In this document: one piece after another, positions 45,256 to 58,400 of the stretch | How the letters are laid out: every line of letters begins with the position of its first letter | Position numbering within the stretch: position 1 is the first letter of the stretch | Source of the DNA: Rhytidiadelphus loreus | Lineage: Eukaryota; Streptophyta; Bryopsida; Hypnales; Hylocomiaceae | DNA length: 64,000 nt | Direction: 5' to 3' | Assembly (NCBI GenBank): GCA_947034895.1 | Contig: OX344762.1 | Location: 30,856,760 to 30,920,759, forward strand | Program-made: the position numbers and the translations under genes | The notes under the pieces: model-generated | Seen by the model: the letters and a program-made list of their open reading frames with translations, nothing else | Database searches by the model: none | Told to the model about the DNA's origin: nothing

Positions 45256-46377
45256 GATGAAATTTTTATTCTCCAAGTGTGGCATCCATTCACCTTAACT
45301 TGTATTTCATTCCTTAGAGGATGACGTTTATTCTTTGTAGGACATGAAGATAATGAGTTAATCTAGGGATGGAAGTGGTTAGCAGTTAACAAAATGTACA
45401 ATCATGATTACAATCATGCTATGCAAGTCATCATTTAGAAATACTACAACCTTAACTTGTATATGAGTTTATGTCTTGGTATTTACATACACCTAATGTC
45501 ATGTGAATTATATTATATTTGGCCCAAAATGAAAATATAGGCCTATATAATGGGCAATAGAATACATTTCATAGCCCCAAATTTTTTTCCAAAAATTGGA
45601 CAACTAGCATTGATCTATAGTACAACTATTCTTAAATCATGTTGATACCCTATACAAATGTTTTATCTTATCACATATAGGTTCCCACACATTTCAAGGA
45701 CTCTATTGGTTTTCCATCTTCTTTAGGAATTTAAGACCAAAGGTTCAAATTTCAAGCAATGGATGAATGCAAACATATTCCAAGCACACATAATCTTGTT
45801 TTTTGCACGTGGATTTTTGCACTCATTCTCTTAAATTCTATGGTATAGATTTTTAGAACTTTTCTTTGCAAATATTTTATGCATTCTATCCCAATTTTAA
45901 ATTTGTAATCATAGAAAAGGTCTATTCCAAATTAAGAGTCCAAAGTGTGCCTTGCATAGCCTCATGAGCACATTGAACAATGTTTGCATTAGAGCAAACT
46001 CAAAGTAAGTAGGCACTTTTATAGCTCATTCTAGTCAATTTTTTCCTTAGTTGTACATTCTAAAACACTCTCTCTACTTTTTAGAACTATGTTGTTTCAA
46101 TACCTATAAGACAAATGTATTTTAAGGAAACAAACAAAAAAACTAATTTTCAAATCTCAATCCTAAATTCTCAATTTTCATCCCCAAATCCTGAATCTTA
46201 AATTCCACCCCCTAAATGTCAAAAAATTAATGTTTTTTTTTTATCTCATAGACTTTCTTGTAGTAAAACACTTATTTTGGGACATAAAGGAAAATTATTC
46301 AAGAGTTACAAGTATACTTGACTTCAAAAAATTACCTTTCAAAGTCAACATGTACAAACTTTTTTGATGATATTTAC

Positions 46378-46492
46378 CACTATAAAAAAACAATGAAATA
46401 CTACTAGATGTTACATTTGATGTTTTTTTAACATAAAAATGAATGGATGTCACCTAAAATTTCATCACAAAAAACACGGTGCTCTTATAGTG
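46378..46492. mobile_element. Decayed CACTA-type MITE, 115 bp
   Basis: It starts CACTATAAAAAAAC and ends CTTATAGTG. The flanks are TAC and TAT, a target duplication with one mismatch. The interior (GATGTCACCTAAAATTTC) resembles the arms of the element at 25870. Confidence 0.6.
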
Positions 46493-48012
46493 TATATCAA
46501 AGAGGGTTCATGTAGATTGAAATATGAAACTTTTGGTGGGGGTGGCATTGATTTAAAAAAATTAAAAATTAAAAAAAATCATATTTTTGTGTATTTTCGG
46601 TGTATGAGCAATGTATCTTTCTTTATCGATGATGACAAATTTTTTAAAATAAAATAAATAAAAATAATTTCTCTCCTTGCAATACAAACATTGTTGGTTG
46701 TATAGAGCAATGCAAAGCCCTTGTAAATCAAATATAAAAAATTAAATTAGAATTGAGTATGTTGAATTTAAAGAAAAATTATTGTAATTATTGTTGACAA
46801 TCAATTTTAGATGAGGTATTTTCATTTTTTTATTTCAAATTCTATTGAAAACTATTAGTTAGTGCAATAGTAGATTTCACGATATAGATATGATCTATGG
46901 ATCACGATTTACAAATTTTGTTTGAAAACCATCATTAACTTATTATTTTAAGTTTAATTTTTAAAGACCTTAACAATTTTAGAATTCTTAACTATTCCTT
47001 GGTCTTTAAAGGATTCAAATAAAACACCCTCTAAAATCCTTGTGTTTGACCAAATGTTTTTACAAATTAATACACAACCTCAACTAAAGCCACTTTATCA
47101 CTATGAAGCATCATATTGATACTTTATATTTTGCAAGACATGGTCAAAATAAGATCTATTGAACAAGTTTGTTACATTAATATCTTCTATTATTCTTAAA
47201 ATACTACAAAGCACCTTATTGAATGCTATGAATCTAAGATGCAATTTGTAAGAAATCTTAACTCTATAAGAATAGGCCAACGACTATTGAGTTCTAGCAT
47301 CATTGTCCATCACTTTGTTTGCTACCATTTTCCAACTAGATATGAATGAAAAAGTTTATATTTATTTTTCAGAGATGAAATCACATGTCTACTACAAGTT
47401 GAAAAAATATGGAAAAAATTTCAACTTTGTTTGGCTAAAGGTGAAATTACTATGAATTTCTTAAGAAAAAAACGAAGAAAATTCATATCAAATACAAAAT
47501 ATACTCAAAAAATCTGAAATTTTCATATACTATATAGTATCATGGTATAAATACAATGTATAACATCATGGTATAAACCAAAGTTACTACGTCATTCTAT
47601 AATTAGAAAATCAACAAACCATGGTTATAGGTCCAAAGTTCATATTGTTGTAAAATATTTAAATTTAAATATTTTTCAAATTTCCAGTTGGAGTAGAAAT
47701 TGTAGGGGATAATCTTCATTTCATTAGTTGAATTCAAATTCAATAAATACTACTTTTATGGTTGAAATTCACATCAAGCGTAAATAGCAAGAAATGGCCC
47801 AAACACATATAGAGGTGATCCGTGGATTAAGCATCTTCTTCTTTAGAAAAGTCAATAAGATCATAATGAAGGACTTTGCAATAATATTCAGTGAAATATA
47901 CTCAAGTACCTACTAAATAAATTGGATGAAAAAATATTTTTTTCCATCTTCCAGTCTTAGGTGAAGTTAGTCATCATCAAACATTTAAGGTAACAAGCTT
48001 TGAAATTGCATC

Positions 48013-48126
48013 GGCTCTAAAACCACCCACATCTTCAAATGTGCACTATGTGTACATGTTTTTTTTCCGTAGCCTTCAACGATGTACAAACACTGCACAT
48101 TTTAGGAGGTGGGTGATTTTAGAGCC
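48013..48126. mobile_element. Foldback MITE with about 34-bp TIR
   Basis: The left end GGCTCTAAAACCACCCAC, followed by CTTCAAATGTGCA, recurs from the right on the other strand as GGCTCTAAAATCACCCAC and CCTAAAATGTGCA. The target duplication is unclear. G-rich termini of this length suggest hAT or Mutator, unproven. Confidence 0.65.
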
Positions 48127-48921
48127 CTATGCCATTTCAACTTCAAAATTTTATAATTAATTTCACAAAGCTCTAAAGAAATTTGAATTAAACTAGTTTA
48201 GATGCCAATTCCACTTGTCTTTCAAGGAAAATTTACTCAAAATTATTTCAAGAACCTTCGCCTCCCAAAAATTTAGTTTAGCTCTTAGGTGGACGATTTC
48301 TGGACTTGTTATCTTAGTGACAGTAGTAGTGCTACAAGGTTAAATCATTACTATCACTTTATTTTTTAAATATGTAAGTATTAAATTATTAATAAGAGAG
48401 GTGATTTTTCTTATGATTTTCTGTTTTAGAAGAAGCTATAATCTTAGGATATTATCCATTTTAAGTTTTATGTAGAAATACTATTGGAAGCTATAAGAAA
48501 ATAAATGAAAGGTTGCAATTGGCTATTGCTATAATCTCAATCATCTTTATTTTCCTACATATGAATCAAGTTACAACATCATAATGCATTGATCATGTAA
48601 GCAATTGGTGTTATACTTTTAATTTCAATAATAGTCTATATCTTTGCAAATAGCGATATGAAAAATTACTTTTAAGAGTTAGTCCCAAACCAACCAACCA
48701 TGGGCAACATTTCTTTTGTATTCTAACTTTGACAAACTAAGGTACATCTAAGGGAATCAAATATCTATTTTTACTGCTAATGGAATTCATTTATTCTATT
48801 GTCAGTTAAATTTTATTTTATAACTTATTCTTATTAAAATACATCTAATAAACATAAATCTAACTACTATTAAAGCTTCATTATAAACTAATAGTATTTC
48901 TATTATGATTAATATATCAAC

Positions 48922-50002
48922 TTAGTTTGTTTTCTTTGTTTTATCTTTTGAATCATTTGAAAGGTGTTTTTCCTTTTCAACTTCATCTAGTATTCTTGAT
49001 ATTGCTAATTTTAAGTTTTTAATCATATTAGATGCTTGTGAAATATTTTTCGCTGCTTGCATTTTGGATGGCGATGTTTGCTCTTCATTATCGATTTTTG
49101 TAACTTCTGATGCAATACATATCTCACTTGATTCAATTGAAGAAACTATTTGTTCACATTGCTTCAATTGAGCATTTTTGCACAATTTAAATGCTTTGGA
49201 CAAATTTCTAAAAACTTCTTTTTCATCCAAATCTTCTTCAATTTCATTGTCTCCATTAAATGTTGAAATAGGTTGTTGATAGATTTCATCAACTCCAATA
49301 TCTTCTTGTACTTTAGATGTAAAAATTTGTAAAAAAATTCAAATGTTTTAATTCTCGATCAATAGTTGAAGTTTCAACAACCGGATGAGTAATTTGTAAA
49401 CTAACAACATTTTCATTAGCTCCATCCTTCTTCTTCCTCTTCAAATTTGATTTTCCAACAATTACATGAGCATGATTTGATTGTGTTGGTTGAATGGGAA
49501 GGCTTGAATCTATCAAACACTTAATAGAACAATATTTGAATTCTGGAGCTTTTGTTTCTTTTCTTCTACAAGTGTGACATATGTTTTTTTTTGGCTTCTT
49601 TACATTCTGATGGAGGTGCCAAGAAAAAGTGCCAATGATGATTATATGAATAAGTTGACAACTCATGTAAAGCACCATAGAATGGTTTCAAAAGCGGTTC
49701 AACAAGCTTGTTTTTTTCATCCAAACTTTGATAGAAGGCCTCTCTGATGCTTTGTATAAACGAATTTTTTGATGAGTATAATGAGGATTGTGAAGTTCAA
49801 AACATGTAATGCAAAGACAACCTTTATTACAAGTTAAGCAAAAACATTTTGCATAGTATGAAAAATTTAGATTGTCTTTAGGATCTTCCATTCGATCTCT
49901 ATGACCCTCATCACACAAGTGATCAGTGTATTCTAATTTATTGGGTAAGAGACAAAACCATTTAGGAATAATGTCACAAATATTGCCATTTGAATTATCC
50001 AT
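48922..50002 (-). pseudogene. PLATZ-like zinc-binding protein gene, frame broken at homopolymers
   Basis: The first frame (50002-49688) starts at an ATG and carries a PLATZ-type zinc region: HLCDEGH, then CFCLTCNKGCLCITCFELH. PLATZ proteins are plant-specific AT-rich-DNA-binding repressors. The second motif, NICHTC with FKYCSIKCL, lies in 49678-49313. It is in register with the first frame, but an in-frame TGA at 49688 separates them. A second reading frame is open across the gap (about 49,720-49,570) and begins and ends at homopolymers (T7 near 49711, T9 near 49584). A third shift at A7 near 49331 would link the tail to a coiled-coil-like frame ending at 48922. Either this is a decayed gene, a gene with short introns, or the assembly has homopolymer length errors. 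Confidence 0.6.
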
Positions 50003-52763
50003 TGATTTTATTTAACAAAACAACTCACGATATTGAGTCAAAATATATTTTATCAATGAATTTAATGAGAATAGTATACAATAAAATAATGGCAAGCAAT
50101 GTTATTATTTATTTTGTAATTAGTGATGTAAAGTAAAAGCATAAAAGTAAAAGCATAAAAGTTACATAGTATCCATTGTAATGTAAAAATATCTAGGCCA
50201 AAAGTAAAAGAATAAAGGGAAGTCCAAATTATTCAATAGATCTTTTTCATTTGTCAACTTTTGACAACAAGGACAATTCCACATAGGATTCAATGCTTAA
50301 TTCTTGCGACCATGAAGTCAAACTTCCACTATATATCCTCTATTTTGTTGATATTTATGAGTGAAATTTATTTATTTCTATTTTATAGAGATGAATTCAC
50401 ATGTCTAATATATGTCCCAAGTTGGAACTAATTTAGCCAATTTTTTAATGACATTTAGGATTTCTATTTAGACAAATATAGAGTCCATTTTGTGACCATG
50501 GGGGCTATTTGGAGCCACAAATAAAGTGATGGAATGAAATTTAATAATATAATTTGAAGCCACAAAAAATTAATGAAATTTGAACCTACAACAGAAATAA
50601 CGGAAATTTGAAGTTATAGTTATAGTTATAACTACAATTCAATGTCTTTTTAATTAAGGGAGTTGAAAAGCTTAATTTTTGAGGGAAATAATGGAAACCT
50701 TTTAAATTAGTGGAGTTCAATTGTTATATGGAGTTCAAAAATTTTGAATTAAAAAAAATGAGAGAGTTGAAAGGTTTTTGAGGCAACAAATAGGATTTAC
50801 AAAAACAAGTGGAAAGTAGGGTCAACTTTGGAACCATGGTGTCCGGATTCACAAATAATCGAATTGAGAGAGTTGAATTTTTTGGGAAAGAAACAATGGA
50901 AATTTGGAATTTGAACAATTAGTATTAAAACAAAGGTTAGAAAAATTTGGAATTTAAAATTATTTCTCAACCTCTAACTTGAGAACTTTTAACTTTTTTT
51001 AAATGCGCAATTTTAGATATCTTGAAAGTTTTCAAGCATAGTAAAAATAAAACTTTAGAATCTTCATTTTGTTAGTATTGACCAAAAGCAAAAGAAATCA
51101 AATCAAATTTCAAAATCAAATTCTAAGGAAAAAGGTCCATAATAATGAAAATATATTATATAGGTACATCATTAAAAAAAAATTTAACATAACTTCAATG
51201 ACTTTATTCTAACTCAATGATGTAGATGCAACATTACAAAATATTGGATAAAAATCACTGTTAATCAATATAAATAAAGATTGTTTGACCATCTAAAGGA
51301 CACTTTCAGTTTCTAGCATCTTTCATAATTAAGTTCCCATAATTTATTTATTATTTGCTTAAAGCATCTGTAAATCATCATTATTTTTTTTATCACAATT
51401 ATTTTTATGTTTGATATTACACCCAAAAATACTTTTAATAACATTGATTTCATGACAATATTTTAGTACAAGCAAAGCTAGTTTTTTTGGTTATTTAAAA
51501 AGATTTTTTTTCTCTAATTTCAGTTTTTATTTTATGTAGAAGTATTTTATAAATTATTCAAAATCATACTTTTCACTTTTCTTTTCATTTTATTTTTAAA
51601 TATTAAATTCAATCTTCTTTATTTTATTTTTATATTCATAAATAGATTTTCATTCATAAACATGCACTATTGATGCTTTCTAAAGTGGTTATTCAACATG
51701 AAAAATTGTTGTTTGGTATTTGATTATATACTAAGAATATGACTTATTATATATCTTTCTTCTATTGAACAAAAAAATAGCATTTAGAGTTGAAAGTTTA
51801 AGATTCATTTTCAAATCTTCTTTAGCTAAGATTCTTTATCAGAACTATTACATATAGAATTTAAAGCTCAAGTCTATGATTGTAGAAAATTATAGGACTG
51901 ATTTACAAACACACTAGCAATTGCAAATCTCTCTTACTCAAAAGAGAAATACGTAATTTTAATATGCCAATTTCTATTAGTAAATAGTTTAGGGCAAGTG
52001 AAGGATGCAACTTCATCAAATTTTGATGTGGTTTTTGCATGTTTGATAAATATAAAGTTTGATATGATTCTTACATGTTTGATAAATATAAAGTTTGATG
52101 TGATTTTATTATGTTAATGTTAACTTAAAATATATTCTTTTGTTTTCAAACATTATCTACTTGAAAAAGATAGAAAGTAAATTCAATTTTTGTATGAGTT
52201 TGGTAGTCAAGGTAAAAAAATATATATACCTCAAAGTATATTCCAAAGTTTATGGTAAATTATATATTCAAAAATAGTTGTACAAAAAAACCCCATGGAA
52301 AATAAGTATATTTCAAATATCTATCAAACTTTATGTTGTAAAGAAAAAAATAAGTGTTTGGCAAGAAATTCTAATCCAAACTACCAAGTACAATAATCAA
52401 TTCAAATTTGACATTTTTTTTCTTAACATATCTTCTAATTCATAATATTGTCAATGCAAAGCTCCTTCACAAATAAAACATCTTAAATTTTTATTATAAA
52501 GAGTTTGGATTAAAATTTAACTACTTCCTAAAATCATATAATTATACTTGCAATCATTGCCATTACAAACATGTAATAAACAATTCTACTAAATAATATA
52601 AAAAGGTGGAAGAAGTTACTTAAATAGCATTATTTTTATTTTATTAACATTTTAGTACAATAAAAAAATGTGGTTGAATGATAAATTAGTAGAATTTGAA
52701 TAAATTCAAAAGAGTAAACCATTTACTAATGAAAACCTTATTTAAATTCTAAAAATATTTGAA
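50003..52763. other. AT-rich intergenic region, no gene seen
   Basis: No gene recognised. A 36-bp direct repeat (TTTGATGTGG, then CATGTTTGATAAATATAAAG) occurs about 2.5 times at 52022-52110. Confidence 0.55.
52022..52110. repeat. 36-bp tandem repeat, about 2.5 copies
   Basis: Units start at 52022, 52058 and 52094 and differ by a few substitutions. The stretch is non-coding. Confidence 0.8.
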
Positions 52764-53057
52764 TTACTCAAAAAAGCCATAATAGCCAAAATCATAGGAT
52801 AATTCATTGCAACTAGTGCATTTGATGTTGTTGTCACAATTATAACATTTTTTTTCTCTATCAATGGTTTTTCTTTTTTCTTTTTTCAAATTTAAGATGA
52901 AATTTGTTGAAGGCACAAATGCCCAATATATTTTGTTCCATGTATTAGAATAACATGACACTTGTATTGTCCACCTTCCTTCACCAAGGCCGGACTTTTC
53001 AACATTACCAAGGCATGCAAGACAAGTTGATCTAGTGGTGGTGATTTTATTTGTCAT
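52764..53057 (-). CDS. Cys-rich small ORF, hypothetical
   Basis: 97 codons with ATG and stop. It contains CLAC near the N-terminus and KKCYNCDNNIKCTSC near the C-terminus, i.e. three CxxC pairs that could bind zinc, and a basic stretch (KKEKRKTIDREKK) between them. I do not recognise a family. It lies about 2.8 kb upstream of the PLATZ-like gene on the same strand and might be an isolated exon, a gene fragment or chance. The case for coding is the spaced Cys pairs; there is no other evidence. Confidence 0.3.
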   Translation of the reverse strand: MTNKITTTRSTCLACLGNVEKSGLGEGRWTIQVSCYSNTWNKIYWAFVPSTNFILNLKKEKRKTIDREKKCYNCDNNIKCTSCNELSYDFGYYGFFE

Positions 53058-53063
53058 AACAGA

Positions 53064-53102
53064 AAAAAATAAAAATAAAAATAAAAATAAAAATAAAAAT
53101 AA
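53064..53102. repeat. (AAAAT)n microsatellite
   Basis: About seven units of AAAAT/AAATA just upstream of the Cys-rich ORF. Confidence 0.9.
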
Positions 53103-53629
53103 ACTTAACTCCTAAAGTTTCAATACCATATTTTATAAGAAACACCCTAAAATTGCTATTTCCAATGCAAAAAACTACAATGAAAGAAAAATACATTTTT
53201 GCATATTCAAATGTAGGATCTTGCAGTAGACTTATTTGAAAATGAATGGAATTTTTTTCTAGAAAATTTGACCAAGTAGATTGTAAGACATTAGTGTGAA
53301 AAGCTTAAAACAAAGGTTTTTTTGTACCTTGCTATACTAGATTTTTAGACTTTACATCCTCCTAAATTAATTTTTATGTATTTCAAAGTATAGAGATTTA
53401 AATCTTTATGGTTTTGAATTGAAGGAAAACCTAAAAAAAATTATTTGAAAGAAAATTTATTTGAAAGAAAATTCATTTTCATTCTTTAAGAAACTGTTAA
53501 GGAAATATAGATACAAGATAGAAGCAAAAATTAAATCCTTAATAGTCTACAATGAAATTGGAACAAATCAACCCTCACATTCCTTTTTCAAAGTTACTTG
53601 CTTGTTCTTTTATACATGTTAGGCCCTCC

Positions 53630-53921
53630 AACCTCATATTTTTTTGGTGACCAACTTTTTAGATTTAACATGTGAAAAGAGGATTGAAAGACTTCAAATC
53701 ACTTTTGCGATTTTAACACACTCATGATCAAACATTATAATTTTTCAATCCATGAGTAATATTGTTGTGTTTTCTTTTTCTATGTGATCTCTACCATGTC
53801 TAGTTTGAATTTGTATGGTTATAAAAAAAAATTTAATTGATATAACTTATCAAACTATTGGCTTTTTGTTCAATTTAGAGCAAACTCCAAGAAGTTCAAA
53901 AAAAACCTTGGGCATTTAGGG
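53630..53921 (+). mobile_element. Half copy of the 637-bp TTAA-family element
   Basis: It matches the right half of 42111-42747 (TTTTTTTGGTGACCAACTTT, GTCTAGTTTGAATTTGTATG) and ends CCTTGGGCATTTAGGG. The final bases and the TTAA are replaced by CCTTC. It is truncated on the left. Confidence 0.75.
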
Positions 53922-55402
53922 CCTTCTTGTAAATTCACTATTTTCATCAATTTAAACATTGGAAATATAGAATGAGTAAGAAAAATGGAGGTTGGAAGTT
54001 GAATAGGAGTTCTATGAGAAAGATAGTGAAATATATCTTTTAGATTAGTAGCAAGCTTACAAATTCAAATGCAAAGAAGAGAATGAGACAAATAATTCCA
54101 ACTACTCCAAGTAGTTGGTACATATGAAGAGTCTATTTGCTTAATTAAGGTTCTACATTTGAAATGGGTGTAAGTTGTTCCTTGAGACTAAAGATGCCCA
54201 TAATTGTTGGCCTTATACAAAACTCATATAACTATCTTATTAATTCATGAACAAATCTTGAGGAAAAACAATGAAAAGGTGAATTATTTTATAGGCAAAA
54301 AAGGACAACTACAAAATTTTATGTATGTATACCTAAAATCCCTAGCTCCATATTGACAATTATTGTGCATGCAAGGCCAACTCCAAAATTCTCACTTTGT
54401 TGGATAAATTTAAATGTTTTTTCCCTCCAAATTAATTCAAGGTTGGTAAATTTTGAAAGGTGGCAAATTTGGAGTCATCTCCACCCTTATAAGCAATATA
54501 GAGGTAGGGTCTAAAAAATAAGATGAATGTATAAAGATTGACATTCCAATCCATGAGATATTTTATATTGACCAACTCTAAAAAAACAATGAACAAGCCA
54601 AACCACATTGATCTTGTTGAATTTTCCCCGCAGGACGAAATGCAAGATTTTATTTATTTACCCCGGATGATAAATTTTGAAAATTTTAAATTCTTATGTG
54701 GAATCAAGGAATTCCTAAGTGTTAAGTAATACATGAATTACAAAATTAACCGCTCTGCAATAGGGGTAGTTTTTTTTCGTACGTTCACCTGGTGAATGAA
54801 TTTTTTGGGAGTTTTTTCATCTGTGGATGATAACTTCCATCCATCCAACCTTCCTTGGTAGTCTGCTGGCACGTTAAAGGCGCATGGTGGAGACGAGTTG
54901 CTCGGAGCTTCTTTGCAAGCAACTGCAAATTGTTCACCGCATTCCGGTTCGAAATTTTTGTTGTTACAACAGGTATTGAATAGCGAGATGGTGCGAGAAA
55001 CTGCGCGTTTTCTTTTTCTTTTTTGCAGCTGGATGTCGTGTAGTTGCATATGATTGCTCGCGGGAATTGTTGCATTCGGTACAATCATCGCAAGGTACGT
55101 CGGCGTTTGCCATATCTGGGATCCATTAGAGGGAGAGTTCGTTTGTTTCATGCTCAGCTAATAATTTATTTGTTCTTTTTTGCTATTTGGTTTCGGAAGA
55201 ATTCTTTCCTCTTTTTTTTGGCTTTTTTTTTGGCTATAATCTGCCCTGGTCTATTATGATTTTGGCTGCGCCTCTTTGAATTGAGTGCTTGTCTCTTTGT
55301 TGACGTGCTCAAATGGACGGGTACTAGTGTTGCAGTTAATACAGGCATTGGAAAAACTAATAGTCGTAGAGGACCTCCAGCTCTGAGGCACTGTGGAAGT
55401 TC
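53922..55402. other. Intergenic DNA; GC-richer 5' region of the dynamin pseudogene
   Basis: AT-rich to about 54740, then distinctly richer in GC, as expected of an old promoter/5'UTR. The minus-strand open frame 55151-54738 has no recognisable similarity. Confidence 0.45.
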
Positions 55403-58400
55403 AGACCAAGATTGGACAACGTGATTGGGCTTGTGAACAGGATTCAGCGGGCGTGTACTGCCCTTGGTGACTATGGAGGTGAAGGTGCAGTCACTAGTCT
55501 TTGGGAGGCCAGGTGTGAAAATTCATAAGCTTTCTTGCTTTTTGATTTTGACTTCATGTTGGCCCACCTGCCTTGGGTAGTGATGGCTTAGCACGTGATG
55601 ATTTAAACTCATGACATAAATTCTTACAATCACTGGGGGTTTAGTACAAGGCTGAAGCATCTGTATGTAATGTTTGAATTTACCCCAAAATTAGCCCCAG
55701 TTACATGTCAAAATCGTCCTCATCAACTTCTGCATTATTTTTAGAAAATTCATCCAGACCTCTTTAAATCTCACAGCCTAGGAGCCCAAGATGCATGCGA
55801 TTATTAATGGAGTTCTGGAACATTGTGAAATTCACGAGGGTTGCATGTAAGAGTGAGATTAAGGAAGTGATTGGGGTTGTTAGGAGAAGTTAGGAAGGTG
55901 GATGGAGCCCTTTTCACACTTGTTTAATTCCCTATCATCACGTTTGTATGCGACTTCTTGTGACACAGCAAAGGGTGACAGTGAGAGTATAAATTGAGTT
56001 TGAAGCCAATTTGCATCGTTCCAAGAGGCATTGGTAGAAATTCCACCCTCTGAGGTATTCTACAACATCTAACCACAGTTGGCAGGATTTATGCTAGAAT
56101 CCGCCTTGCATGGCGTTACGGTTCACCGTAGTTGAGTTTCTGAAAACCTCTGAGGGGGGGCTCCTACTAGTGACTTTACTTCTGGTTAGTAGCAGATGGT
56201 CCATATAGACATTTGAGGTGTATGCCGATGGAAAGATTGTTGAGTAACTTCCATGCGTGCTGTGCAGCTGCTGTACGTAAGGAAAGAGATATCAAACGAG
56301 ACAGACCGCATCATAGGGCGCTCCAAGCAGATATTTGTTGTACCAACCCATCTAAGTGTTTATTCTCCTAATGTTAAACTCTATTTTTAGCTTCCCACAT
56401 ATTAAACCCATTCCCCCTGCGTTGGTTAGTGCCATTGTATCTTAGAGTTGTAACTGATATTATCCTGAAATGAGAATGTCGGGAGATTCATTCATGTCTA
56501 TTGCAAGAACCAAGCACTGACTTTCGCATTTCTTACATTGCAGTTGTGAATTTGACTAGTATCGATCTTCTCGGTCTTACCAAAACTGCCGTTAGTGAGA
56601 GTTGCTGCAATGATACCAATGATTGTAGTCAGATCACTTCATTTTTTCTTATTGAATTTGCTACGCAATAAGCATATGTTCTTTTCCAGACAACTTCAAA
56701 GTACTGGTGATAATTTCAATAAAAATTTGATCGGGAAGGACGTCTGATCTCCTGAAGGATGTGTTCTTGGATGTATCCTGAAGGATGTGCAGATGGTCAA
56801 TCCGATGATACCATGCCTGACATCAAGAACATGGTCCGTTCTTATATTGAGAAGGTGCTCACTGTCTAACCCCTGCGTGATCTCATGTTTAGTAAGTGTT
56901 GTCATCACAGAGTTAGTATTGTTGCCCAGAAGCTGTATACATGAGTGATCGTTGGTCTTTGATGGTTTTTGCAGGTGAAACATTGACTTCTTCTCTTGTG
57001 GATCTGACCTTGTGATATTGAATGTTTCTTTTCGCTATTGCAGCCAAGTTCGATCATTCTTGCTGTATCTCCAGCGAATCAAGATAGCCAGACTGAAACT
57101 TGAAGCCCAGTTGAACCTCACATCTGTTCTTGTCGTAGATTTTATAATTTATGGATTCATTTGGCCACCTCAAAGCCCATCTGAGCATGTGCATATCCTA
57201 GTTACCAGATTTATAGGTACTGGGAAGTACTAGCTTTCGAAGTTTTGAGCCTTTGAATGCCCCCTTTCTGGGAATCTTTGAATCTGTCATTTTAACTAAA
57301 TATAACCACATTTTCAGTGTGTAGAGTTTGCCACAATTAATACTGTTGTTCATGGCGTTAACATTTATTTTCTTGATATACATGCTGCAACATTTGGAAG
57401 CCGTCATCAGGCCGTGCATTCCTTGTATACAAGCTATGATTAACAAGAGCAATGACGAGATTGAGGCTGAGCTGAACCAAATTGGCAGACCTCTTGCAAA
57501 TAATGCGGGGGTAAGAGAACGATGCTCTTGATTATAGCCTAATCTTACCCTATGTATAGGTCACTATTTAGATTTGCATAGAAACTTACATTGGTTATTT
57601 GACAATCAACTGCGTGGTTTTGCATGCACACTTACACCTTGAGATTGGATTGGTGTTCAGGCTCAGCTGGTAGTTGATTGTCAAATACGCCGTATATTTC
57701 CTCTCCACCGGACCGTCTGAAGGACGCATCAAATATCACCAGTGTCCAAAAGTCATAAATACCATTCTTTAGCAATTAAAGCATCATTCTATTTGCGAAG
57801 ATAATGCACTTGTTCTAGCTTGGTTCTACAACCCCTAATATGTCCAATGACCATTTGACAATCAACTACCCTGGACAAGCATTTTTTTCAGCAGAATGTG
57901 CAAAGAATTGTGTCCGAGGCTGATGTTTACCAGCCTCATCTAATTGCCCCTGAGCAAGCTACAGGCGCCCCATAGAAAGCTCGCTTCAATAGTTCAAGGG
58001 CCCATCAGAAGCAGTTGTTGATACTGTAAGCCATCTTGTGATAATATATTTACTCTTGCATATCAGTCCCTCTCTTGTTGCTTTCGTCACCTCATGGTGT
58101 ATCGTGGTTGGAAAAGAGGATGCTGCTTTCATTGCCGCGTGGCTCATTGTAACCCCCACATCTTGTCTCTCGCAATTTTATTCCTTGTCCTCAACTTGAG
58201 AACATTTTTTCCCCTCCAGGTTGTAAAGGAGTTAAATTCCAAGTCACTGACCCTAACCCCTAATTCATTGTTTTGGTGGATATTTCAGGTTCATTTCATT
58301 CTTAGGGATCTTGTTCGGAAATATATTGGAGAGTGTTCGGTAAGTGCATGCTACGTCGCCACTTCATGCATTTCATGGCTGGGAATAATCACTATTCTCA

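Larger units (their letters stand above)
43521..48012. other. Repeat-rich AT-rich intergenic region, no gene seen
   Basis: It contains a solo TTAA-family end at about 44592 (TTAACCCCTTAACCCC, no partner found), a foldback MITE at 45077-45255 and a decayed CACTA element at 46378-46492. The short ORFs look random. Confidence 0.5.

Noticed and set aside
54738..55151. 137-codon minus-strand ORF
   Set aside because: No family resemblance. It lies in the GC-richer region upstream of the dynamin pseudogene where long random frames are expected.
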